From the NCBI GenBank assembly GCA_016292215.1, contig JAEFBB010000003.1, positions 1 through 64,000 of the forward strand: 64,000 nucleotides of DNA, written 5' to 3'. The stretch is from Saccharofermentans sp. Its GTDB lineage: Bacteria > Bacillota > Clostridia > Saccharofermentanales > Saccharofermentanaceae. The position numbers were made by a program, and so were the translations under genes. Under the pieces are notes generated by a model. It had not been told where the DNA came from and did not search any database. It saw nothing but the letters and a program-made list of their open reading frames with translations. Each line of letters opens with the position of its first letter. Position 1 is the first letter of the stretch. Below, one piece after another: positions 9,285 through 17,252 of this stretch.

Positions 9285-10967
9285 ATGGCTGATATGAATT
9301 ACCGCAAATATAAGGCTCATCCGACAGTTGACCTGCCGGACCGCAAGTGGCCTTCAAACAAGATAACCAAGGCACCTATCTGGTGTTCTGTAGATCTGCG
9401 TGACGGTAATCAGGCATTGGAAGTCCCAATGACACTTGAGGAGAAGGTCGAATTCTTCGAATATCTCTGCTCCATCGGCTTTAAAGAGATCGAGATCGGT
9501 TTTCCCGCCGCTTCTGAGACTGACTATAACTTCTGCAGGCATTTGATCGACAACAATCTGATCCCTTCTGATGTTGCGATTCAGGTACTGACCCAGTCCA
9601 GGGCTCATATCATCGACCAGACAATGGAAGCCGTAAAAGGCGCTCCGAATGTCATCATCCACCTTTACAATGCGACAAGCACGCTCCACAGGGATGTTGT
9701 TTTCAATTTTTCCTGCGAAGAATGCATCAATCTTGCCGTTGAAGGCGCGAAAATGATCATCGACCGCATCAACGCTGACACGAGCGGCACGAAGTTTGTC
9801 TTGGAGTACTCTCCGGAGGCGTTCTCTGATACCGAGCTTGATTTTGCTGTTAAGATCTGTGACAGCGTCCTCGAGTGCTGGAATCCTACGCCTGACAATA
9901 AAGCGATAATCAATCTGCCTGAGACCGTAGAGTATCAGACAGCGAATGTCTATGCGGACCAGATCGAGTATTTCTGCTCTAAGACCAAGTGGAGAGATTC
10001 GATAATCATCTCGCTTCACACCCATAACGACAGGGGTACAGCCGTTGCCACATCCGAGTTCGGCCTGATGGCCGGCGCTGACAGAGTGGAAGGCACTTTG
10101 TTTGGAAACGGCGAGAGGACCGGAAACGTTGATATCATTACGCTTGCGATAAACATGATGATGCTCGGCATCAATCCGGGACTTGATTTTTCCAATATCA
10201 ACAAGACCATCGATGTCTATGAGGAATTGACCGGAATGAAGGTCGAGCCGAGACATCCGTGGGCCGGAAAGCTTGTATTTACAGCTTTCTCGGGTTCTCA
10301 CCAGGATGCCATCAATAAGGGCAGGAAGAAGATGGAAGAGAGGGGAGAGAGCATTTGGGCAGTCCCTTATCTTCCTATCGATCCCAAGGATGTCGGCAGA
10401 GAATATGAGCCTATCATCCGCATCAATTCCCAGAGCGGAAGAGGCGGTATCGCTTATGTTATGGAGACTTACTTCGGAGTCCAGCTTCCGAAGGCGTTCC
10501 AGCGTGATTTCCTGCCTGTCGTTAAGGCCGCAACCGAAGAGAACGGCACTGAGAATGAGCTTACGCCCCAGCAGATCTTCGATCTGTTTGATGATAAATA
10601 CATCAATGTGCTTGAGCCTTACGGCTTAAAGAATTTCTCGGAGCAGCAGGACAGCGATCAGGTATCTACTGTTGAAGCGCTTATCACTGACCATGGCAAG
10701 GAAGTTACCATCAAGGGCAAGGGTAACGGTCTTCTCGATGCCTTCGTCAGGGCCTTCTGCGATTATACGGGCGTTGAATTCTCGATCTCTAACTATTCAG
10801 AGCACGCTATGAAGTCAGGTTCTGACTCTGCGGCTATCACATATATTGAGATTTCCAATAAGTCCAACAGACAGACCTATATCGGCGCCGGAGTATCAAG
10901 CTCTGTCACTAAATCTTCCGTTCGTGCCGTAGTTTGCGCATATAACAGAATGATAAGTGTGTTATGA
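9285..10967 (+). CDS. leuA: 2-isopropylmalate synthase, long (yeast-like) type
   Basis: Condenses acetyl-CoA with 2-oxoisovalerate to 2-isopropylmalate, the first committed step to leucine. The HMGL-like barrel shows the entry motif VDLRDGNQAL and the metal site LHTHNDRGTA followed by GNGERTGN; the C-terminal third is the LeuA regulatory domain that normally binds leucine. The N-terminal signature KWPSNKITKAPIWCSVDLRDG and the 560-residue length put it with the LeuA2/yeast and actinobacterial type, not the 510-residue E. coli type. A GTGGAGGAAG ribosome site precedes the ATG. No leuB, leuC or leuD is in the window, so it is detached from the rest of the pathway here. Confidence 0.93.
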   Translation: MADMNYRKYKAHPTVDLPDRKWPSNKITKAPIWCSVDLRDGNQALEVPMTLEEKVEFFEYLCSIGFKEIEIGFPAASETDYNFCRHLIDNNLIPSDVAIQVLTQSRAHIIDQTMEAVKGAPNVIIHLYNATSTLHRDVVFNFSCEECINLAVEGAKMIIDRINADTSGTKFVLEYSPEAFSDTELDFAVKICDSVLECWNPTPDNKAIINLPETVEYQTANVYADQIEYFCSKTKWRDSIIISLHTHNDRGTAVATSEFGLMAGADRVEGTLFGNGERTGNVDIITLAINMMMLGINPGLDFSNINKTIDVYEELTGMKVEPRHPWAGKLVFTAFSGSHQDAINKGRKKMEERGESIWAVPYLPIDPKDVGREYEPIIRINSQSGRGGIAYVMETYFGVQLPKAFQRDFLPVVKAATEENGTENELTPQQIFDLFDDKYINVLEPYGLKNFSEQQDSDQVSTVEALITDHGKEVTIKGKGNGLLDAFVRAFCDYTGVEFSISNYSEHAMKSGSDSAAITYIEISNKSNRQTYIGAGVSSSVTKSSVRAVVCAYNRMISVL

Positions 10968-11000
10968 TGCTAGGGGTTAAATAAAGGAGATTTGATATAA

Positions 11001-11924
11001 ATGATTTGGGATTTTATTCTTTCGATTATTTACGGCATTGTTGAAGGCATTACAGAGTGGCTTCCTATCAGCTCTACGGGCCACATGATCATCTTGGAAA
11101 AGCTCCTTGGCAAAGGCACCATGTCCGAAAGCTTTTTCCAGGATCTTTACCTCATCGTTATCCAGCTTGGCGCGATAATGGCTGTCGTAGTCATTTTCTG
11201 GAAAGAGATCTGGCCTTTTGGTGTAAAGAATAATACCCATCCGTTCGCTAAGCAGGGTATCGGCAAATATATCATGAAGGATAAGATCATCCTTTGGCTT
11301 AAGATCGCGCTTGCGTGCATTCCTGCAGCTATCATCGGTGTGCTTTTTGATGATGAGCTTGCGAAAATGGAAAACTACGTTGTAGTTGCTATCGCCCTTA
11401 TCGTATTCGGTGTGGCATTTATCGTCGTCGAGTACCTCAATAAGAACAGGAATCCTTCCGTTAAGACTGTTAACCAGCTTAACTGGGGACATGCTCTTGC
11501 TATCGGCTTTTTCCAGCTTTTGGCTGTTATTTTCCCCGGCGCTTCCAGATCAGGGTCTACGATCGTAGGTTCTATCGCTATCGGCATCAAGAGAGAGGCG
11601 GCTGCTAAGTTTACTTTCTTCCTCGCTATCCCTGTAATGTTCGGCGCCAGCCTTCTTAAGGTCATCAAATATGACGGTGATGTCTCCGGCCACGAGATCG
11701 TACTTCTTTTAGTCGGTATGGTTACGGCTTTTATCGTCAGCCTTCTTATAATTAAAAAGCTTATGGCTTTCATCAAGAAGCATTCGTTCTCTTGCTTCGG
11801 CTGGTACAGAATAGCTCTCGGCGTTCTGGTACTTATCCTTGGCGTTGCAGGAGTGATCAGCGGATCTTCTGACAGTGAGGCCGTTGCGACGACTGCAGCT
11901 GCTGCGGCTGTCCTGATCCCTTAA
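11001..11924 (+). CDS. uppP: undecaprenyl-diphosphate phosphatase
   Basis: Integral membrane BacA/UppP phosphatase that recycles undecaprenyl pyrophosphate to the monophosphate carrier for peptidoglycan and other wall polymers; overproduction in known species gives bacitracin resistance. Both family motifs are present: EGITEWLPISSTGH near residues 17-30 and PGASRSGSTI near 180. Around eight hydrophobic spans are seen over 307 residues. The ribosome site AAAGGAG lies about 10 bases from the ATG. The C-terminal tail is Ala-rich (VATTAAAAAV). It follows leuA by 33 bases and probably closes the first transcription unit. Confidence 0.95.
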   Translation: MIWDFILSIIYGIVEGITEWLPISSTGHMIILEKLLGKGTMSESFFQDLYLIVIQLGAIMAVVVIFWKEIWPFGVKNNTHPFAKQGIGKYIMKDKIILWLKIALACIPAAIIGVLFDDELAKMENYVVVAIALIVFGVAFIVVEYLNKNRNPSVKTVNQLNWGHALAIGFFQLLAVIFPGASRSGSTIVGSIAIGIKREAAAKFTFFLAIPVMFGASLLKVIKYDGDVSGHEIVLLLVGMVTAFIVSLLIIKKLMAFIKKHSFSCFGWYRIALGVLVLILGVAGVISGSSDSEAVATTAAAAAVLIP

Positions 11925-11962
11925 GGCGAAAATTTACTGCCATAGGATTCCTTTATTTATAA

Positions 11963-11991
11963 TTAGTATATTATCTTGTTTATGCTATAAT
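11963..11991 (+). promoter_or_regulatory. probable sigma-A promoter with extended -10
   Basis: A perfect TATAAT at 11986-11991 is preceded by TG one base upstream (TGCTATAAT), an extended -10, with a partial -35 TTAGTA 17 bases further up. A 13-nt inverted repeat, ATTCAT-G-ATGAAT at 11990-12002, overlaps the likely transcription start and may be an operator. It would drive the unknown gene and the activase fusion downstream. Confidence 0.6.
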
Positions 11992-12027
11992 TCATGATGA
12001 ATTATTATGCGGACAGGAGACGTCTTT

Positions 12028-12786
12028 TTGCGTAAATATATATACAACAGCCGTGATGTAGCGGCTTACTTCAAATATTTCTCGGTTCCGAGCCATCTTG
12101 AAGTGTCATATATGCAGTATATCTTTAGTCTCGGGAGCAAGGTCCTGGCTGAGCCTTTGACCCGCGATTTTGAGAGCTTTAAGAGGGAAGTATACAGGGA
12201 ACTGTACTTTTTGTGGGCCAACGGCTTCGAGAATGAGAAGGCCGATATCTCCAAGATGACTTCGGACGGACAGTTCTCGCTTATCTGCGACCAGGAATGC
12301 ATCTGCCTTGAGTCGTATATGAAGCTTATCTGTCTTCATCTGATCTTCTCTGGCAATCTGCCTTATATCAATCTGAACTTTACCGGTCTCATGACGCAGC
12401 TCGGCATCAAGTGCGGTGTTGAGCTTTATGAAGAAAACTGCAAGAAGGTATGCGAGTCATTGCAGCTCGTAGTATCTGACTCTTTCGGAAAGCCTTTTGA
12501 TCTGTCGCTCGGCATTCCCGATGAGCTTCTTCGCGTGGCACTGAGCCCTGAATTTAAGGAAGGCCTTGATGTAAGAAACTTCAAGGAGACTTTGAGATCC
12601 GAGCAGATGAACTGGCTTAAGGACCTTAAGGATAAGTCCTTTAAGCTTTTCGGATCGATTCCGCAGAGAAAGAAAACAACAAAGAGCCGCTCAACAGGCT
12701 CCAAACCTAAGAACTACAGGGATCCGGCTTACCCTGCAGTCAAAAATAGCGCGCAGCCCAAGGGCACGCCTAAGCCGGGTAAGTAA
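12028..12786 (+). CDS. uncharacterised protein with basic C-terminal tail
   Basis: I do not recognise this protein. The track opens at ATG 12007, but an AGGAG at 12015-12019 lies 8 bases before an in-frame TTG at 12028, so I favour the TTG start and 252 residues beginning MRKYIYNSRDVAAYF. It has no signal peptide or clear membrane span. The middle is mixed helical, with several Cys residues (SLICDQECICLE). The last 40 residues are Lys/Ser/Pro-rich (KKTTKSRSTGSKPKN) and look disordered and possibly nucleic-acid or membrane-surface binding. It has its own promoter and sits 17 bases before the activase fusion, so the two are probably co-transcribed. Confidence 0.6.
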   Translation: MRKYIYNSRDVAAYFKYFSVPSHLEVSYMQYIFSLGSKVLAEPLTRDFESFKREVYRELYFLWANGFENEKADISKMTSDGQFSLICDQECICLESYMKLICLHLIFSGNLPYINLNFTGLMTQLGIKCGVELYEENCKKVCESLQLVVSDSFGKPFDLSLGIPDELLRVALSPEFKEGLDVRNFKETLRSEQMNWLKDLKDKSFKLFGSIPQRKKTTKSRSTGSKPKNYRDPAYPAVKNSAQPKGTPKPGK

Positions 12787-12803
12787 GTAATTGGAGGGCA
12801 AGG

Positions 12804-15800
12804 ATGGATAAGATATTTAAGCTCGGTCTTGATATCGGATCTACAACGATTAAAGTAGTTCTTCTTGACGGGGAGAAGATCATTCATAGTGACTATCAGA
12901 GGCACCATTCAGATGTTTCGGGACTTCTGGATGATTTATTCGAAGATCTTAATAAGAAATTTCCGGGAATCACTGTTGATGTAGTAATTACCGGTTCAGG
13001 CGGACTTTCCGTAGCAAACTGGCTCGGATTTAAGTTCACACAGGAAGTTATGGCTGAGACAAAGGCCATTAAGACATATCACCCTGAGACTGATGTCATA
13101 ATCGAGCTCGGCGGTGAGGATGCCAAGATCACATATATGCATCCTGTTCTTGAGCAGCGTATGAATGGTACATGCGCAGGCGGTACGGGATCTTTCATCG
13201 ACCAGATGGCATCGCTCCTGCAGACAGATGCAGACGGTCTTAATAACTTTGCCAAGGACTACAGATCTCTCTATACGATCGCAAGCAGATGCGGTGTTTT
13301 CGCGAAGTCTGACCTGCAGCCCCTCATCAATGAAGGCGCAGCTAAAGAAGACCTTGCGGCTTCCATCTATCAGTCAGTAGTAAACCAGACTATCTCAGGC
13401 CTTGCATGCGGCAGACCTATCAAGGGTAATGTCACATTCTTAGGCGGTCCTCTTTTCTTCAATTCAGAGCTTCGAAATGCTTTTGAGAGAACTCTCGAAG
13501 GCAAAGTGGATTCGTTCTGGATGCCTGAAGAAGCCCAGATATATGTCGCTTTGGGCGCAGCGCTTTCCGCTGACTGCCAGAATCCGATCGCTTTGTCCGA
13601 CCTCCTTGTAAAGCTTAAGAACAGGGAAGGCTTTGTACCGGATATCATCAGGATCGATCCTATCTTCAAGAATGCCGAAGATAAGAAGGCTTTTGATGAG
13701 CGCCATAAGAAGGACCAGATCCCCGTACTAGATTTCAGCGAGCAGCATGGCGCGCTCTATCTCGGTATCGATGCAGGTTCTACAACTACTAAGGCTGTAG
13801 TCATCAACAAAAAGGGCGATCTCGTTTACACATACTACGCAAGCAATAAGGGCAATCCTGTCATGAGTGCCGTAGGTATCATGAAGGATATCTATTCAAA
13901 GATGCCTGAAGACTGCTATATCGCTCATTCCTGCGTAACCGGTTACGGTGAGAACATCATAAGAGCAGCTCTTAACGTCGACATCGGTGAGATCGAGACA
14001 ATGGCACACTTCCAGTCTGCGAAGTTCTTCTGCCCGGATGTTGATTTCATCATCGACATCGGCGGACAGGACATGAAGTGCATGAAGATCAGGAACGGTG
14101 TTATCGATTCCATCATGCTCAACGAGGCATGTTCTTCAGGATGCGGCTCATTCATCCAGACATTTGCGCAGACTTTAGGTCTTACCACACCTGAGTTTGC
14201 TGAAGCAGCCTTAAGCTCTACTAAGCCTGTAGACCTCGGTACACGTTGTACTGTATTCATGAACTCAAAGGTTAAGCAGGCGCAGAAGGAAGGCGCATCT
14301 GTAGGCGATATCTCCGCAGGCCTTTCTTATTCCGTCGTGCGTAATGCTCTCTACAAGGTTATCAAGATCCGCGATACAGAGCAGCTCGGTAAGAACATCG
14401 TCGTTCAGGGCGGTACATTCCTTAACGACGCTATCTTAAGATGCTTCGAGCTCGTATCAGGCAGAGATGTAATAAGACCTAATGTAGCCGGACTTATGGG
14501 CGCTTTCGGCGCTGCGCTTATCGCTCAGAGGAGAGCCAAGGAAGGCTCTAAGTCCAACGTCCTCGGCAGGGATGAGCTCGATTCATTCAAGATGGATACT
14601 GAAAATACTCAGTGCCAGGGCTGCACCAATCACTGCCGTCTTACCATCGCTACATTCTCCAACGGTACGAAGTTCGTATCAGGAAACCGCTGCGAGAGAG
14701 GCGAAGACCTCGCTCTCGACAGAGCACCTGTCAGCAATAAGAAAAAACTCCCGAATCTTTTCGAGTACAAATACCAGAGGACCTTCAAGCACTATGTGCC
14801 TTTGAAGAAGGAAGATGCTCCGAGAGGAGAGATCGGTATACCGAGAGTTTTGAACCAGTATGAGAATTATCCTTTCTGGTTTACCGTGCTCACAAAGCTC
14901 GGATTCAGAGTTATTGTTTCCGCAAGATCATCTCACAAGATCTACGAGGGCGGAATGGAGACGATCCCTTCAGAGTCAGTCTGCTATCCTGCAAAGCTCG
15001 TTCACGGTCACATCGAGAATCTTATCTCCAGAGGGATCACCACGATATTCTATCCTGATGTTCCTTACGAGAATATCGAAAACTCAAATTCCAACAACCA
15101 CTATAACTGCCCGATCGTATGCTCATATCCTGAGGTTATCCGCAACAACGTTGAGAACCTCCAGGAGAAAAACATCAGATATCTTAACCCGTTCATGCCT
15201 TTGGATAATCTCGATAATGTTGCTTTGCACTTATCTGAGATATTCTCTTATCTCGGTGTGTCTGCTGAAGAAGCAAGACATGCGGTAGAAGCGGGCGCTG
15301 AAGAATACTTCAACTACAAAGAAGAGATCAGGCAGAAGGGCGTGGAGATCCTTAAGGAAATGGAAGAACAGGGCCTTAAGGGTATCGTTCTTGCAGGAAG
15401 ACCTTATCACGTCGATCCTGAGATCAATCACGGTATCCCTCAGATGATCAATTCTTTGGGCCTTGCAGTTCTTACAGAAGATGCTGTCGCCAAGCCGGGT
15501 GTATTAAAGCGCCCTATCAGAGTTATCGACCAGTGGATGTATCACACGAGACTTTATGAGGCAGCAGCTTTTGTAATCACAAGACCTGACTTGGAGCTTG
15601 TCCAGCTTACAAGCTTCGGCTGCGGCCTTGATGCCGTTACTTCCGACCAGGTACAGGAGATCCTTGAATCTTCAGGAAAGCTCTATACATTGCTCAAGAT
15701 CGATGAGGTAAGCAATCTCGGCGCTGCAAGGATCAGAATGAGATCTTTGGTCGTAGCCATGAACGAGAGAATGGAACTCCTTGAGAAGGGTGAGATTAAA

Positions 15801-17252
15801 CTTCCTGAAGTTTCTGATTCTGAGGATGCACCTTATACTTTGCGCAGAGTCGAATTTACAAAGGAGCATAAGAAGAATCACACCATCCTTGCTCCTCAGA
15901 TGGCACCTATCCAGTTCGAGCTCGTTGAGTCTGTATTCCGTAAGCACGGATATAAGTTAAAGCTCTTAAAGCAGGCTACGCGTGAGGATATCGAGTGCGG
16001 TCTTAAGTACGTTAACAACGATGCTTGTTTCCCGACGATCATCGTCATCGGCCAGATGATCAATGCGATCTTAAAAGGTGACATCGATCCTGATAACACC
16101 ACTCTCGCGATCACTCAGACCGGCGGCGGTTGCCGTGCTACCAACTACGTAGCGTTCTTAAGAAAAGCTCTTAAGGAAGCAGGTTATCCGCAGATCCCCG
16201 TAATTACGATCTCTGCCCAAAGGTTCGAGAAGAATGAGGGCTTTGAATATACGGTGTCTTTCATCCTCGATGCCATCAAGGCTTTGAGCGCAGGTGATAT
16301 GCTCTCGACATTGCTCTTAAGAGTAAGACCGTACGAGAAGGTCGAAGGATCTGCAAACGCCCTGTATTCTTACTTCAACAGGATCGGAAGAAGACTTTTC
16401 AATCCTAAGCTCAATAACGAAGACCTTACTGAGAGATACGACGTTGTTATGCCTAACAGCTATTTCTCCAAGAATATCGAGCAGAAGAAGGAGATCAGAG
16501 ACGTTCTCCTCTCGATCGGAGTAGATCTCGACAGCATTCCTGTTATCACCAAATACAAGGAATTCGTTAAGTACGCTGTATCAAAGTTTGACCAGCTGCC
16601 TTTGAAGGATATCCCCAGAAAGCCACGTGTAGGTCTTGTAGGTGAGATCCTTGTTAAGTTCCAGCCTGACGCGAATAACAACGCTATCGACGTTATCGAA
16701 GCAGAAGGTTGTGAAGCTGTATTGCCGGGCGTTCTGGACTTCTTCCTGTATTGCGCTTACAACCCCATCTGGCAGGCACAAAACCTCGGTAAGAGCAAGA
16801 AGACAGGCCACATCATGAATATGGCGATCAACTTCCTCGAGTCTTTGAGAAAGCCTATCAATAAAGAGTTTAAGAAGACGGGCGGCAAGTTCATGCTCAC
16901 TGAGAGGATCCAGGAACTTGCGGAGAAATCTTCCACGGTATTAAGCTGCGGCAACTCCTGCGGAGAGGGCTGGTTCCTTACGGCTGAGATGATCGAGCTT
17001 ATCCAGGACGGCGTTCCGAACATCATCTGCGCGCAGCCTTTTGCATGTCTTCCTAACCATGTAACAGGTAAGGGCATGATCAAGGAACTCAGAAGACAGT
17101 ATCCGAATTCCAATATCGTCCCGATCGACTACGATCCGGGCGCATCAGAAGCTAACCAGCTCAACCGTATCAAGCTCATGATCAGCACTGCTCACTCGGT
17201 GCGCGAAAAGGAGATTGAAGATTCGGCTAAAGATGCAGAGGTAAATAAATGA
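12804..17252 (+). CDS. acyl-CoA dehydratase activase-like fusion (BcrAD/BadFG, DUF2229, HgdB-like)
   Basis: Very large cytosolic protein (1482 residues) made of parts related to the 2-hydroxyglutaryl-CoA dehydratase system. Two ASKHA-type ATPase domains open it: LGLDIGSTTIKVV at about 7-19 with Cys124 in TCAGGTGSF, and LGIDAGSTTTKAVV at about 318-331 with Cys443 and Cys447 in ACSSGCGSF, where HgdC holds its bridging [4Fe-4S] cluster. A Cys-rich motif CQGCTNHCRL follows near 600, then a DUF2229 region and a C-terminal part resembling the dehydratase subunits. Known relatives use ATP to send a low-potential electron to a partner enzyme. No separate dehydratase, CoA transferase or acid pathway gene lies nearby, so its target is unknown. 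Its stop overlaps polA (ATGA). Confidence 0.85.
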   Translation: MDKIFKLGLDIGSTTIKVVLLDGEKIIHSDYQRHHSDVSGLLDDLFEDLNKKFPGITVDVVITGSGGLSVANWLGFKFTQEVMAETKAIKTYHPETDVIIELGGEDAKITYMHPVLEQRMNGTCAGGTGSFIDQMASLLQTDADGLNNFAKDYRSLYTIASRCGVFAKSDLQPLINEGAAKEDLAASIYQSVVNQTISGLACGRPIKGNVTFLGGPLFFNSELRNAFERTLEGKVDSFWMPEEAQIYVALGAALSADCQNPIALSDLLVKLKNREGFVPDIIRIDPIFKNAEDKKAFDERHKKDQIPVLDFSEQHGALYLGIDAGSTTTKAVVINKKGDLVYTYYASNKGNPVMSAVGIMKDIYSKMPEDCYIAHSCVTGYGENIIRAALNVDIGEIETMAHFQSAKFFCPDVDFIIDIGGQDMKCMKIRNGVIDSIMLNEACSSGCGSFIQTFAQTLGLTTPEFAEAALSSTKPVDLGTRCTVFMNSKVKQAQKEGASVGDISAGLSYSVVRNALYKVIKIRDTEQLGKNIVVQGGTFLNDAILRCFELVSGRDVIRPNVAGLMGAFGAALIAQRRAKEGSKSNVLGRDELDSFKMDTENTQCQGCTNHCRLTIATFSNGTKFVSGNRCERGEDLALDRAPVSNKKKLPNLFEYKYQRTFKHYVPLKKEDAPRGEIGIPRVLNQYENYPFWFTVLTKLGFRVIVSARSSHKIYEGGMETIPSESVCYPAKLVHGHIENLISRGITTIFYPDVPYENIENSNSNNHYNCPIVCSYPEVIRNNVENLQEKNIRYLNPFMPLDNLDNVALHLSEIFSYLGVSAEEARHAVEAGAEEYFNYKEEIRQKGVEILKEMEEQGLKGIVLAGRPYHVDPEINHGIPQMINSLGLAVLTEDAVAKPGVLKRPIRVIDQWMYHTRLYEAAAFVITRPDLELVQLTSFGCGLDAVTSDQVQEILESSGKLYTLLKIDEVSNLGAARIRMRSLVVAMNERMELLEKGEIKLPEVSDSEDAPYTLRRVEFTKEHKKNHTILAPQMAPIQFELVESVFRKHGYKLKLLKQATREDIECGLKYVNNDACFPTIIVIGQMINAILKGDIDPDNTTLAITQTGGGCRATNYVAFLRKALKEAGYPQIPVITISAQRFEKNEGFEYTVSFILDAIKALSAGDMLSTLLLRVRPYEKVEGSANALYSYFNRIGRRLFNPKLNNEDLTERYDVVMPNSYFSKNIEQKKEIRDVLLSIGVDLDSIPVITKYKEFVKYAVSKFDQLPLKDIPRKPRVGLVGEILVKFQPDANNNAIDVIEAEGCEAVLPGVLDFFLYCAYNPIWQAQNLGKSKKTGHIMNMAINFLESLRKPINKEFKKTGGKFMLTERIQELAEKSSTVLSCGNSCGEGWFLTAEMIELIQDGVPNIICAQPFACLPNHVTGKGMIKELRRQYPNSNIVPIDYDPGASEANQLNRIKLMISTAHSVREKEIEDSAKDAEVNK

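Noticed and set aside
9354-10301. 315-residue minus-strand ORF
   Set aside because: It is a shadow of leuA with a skewed Asp/Arg/Ile-rich composition and no family motif.
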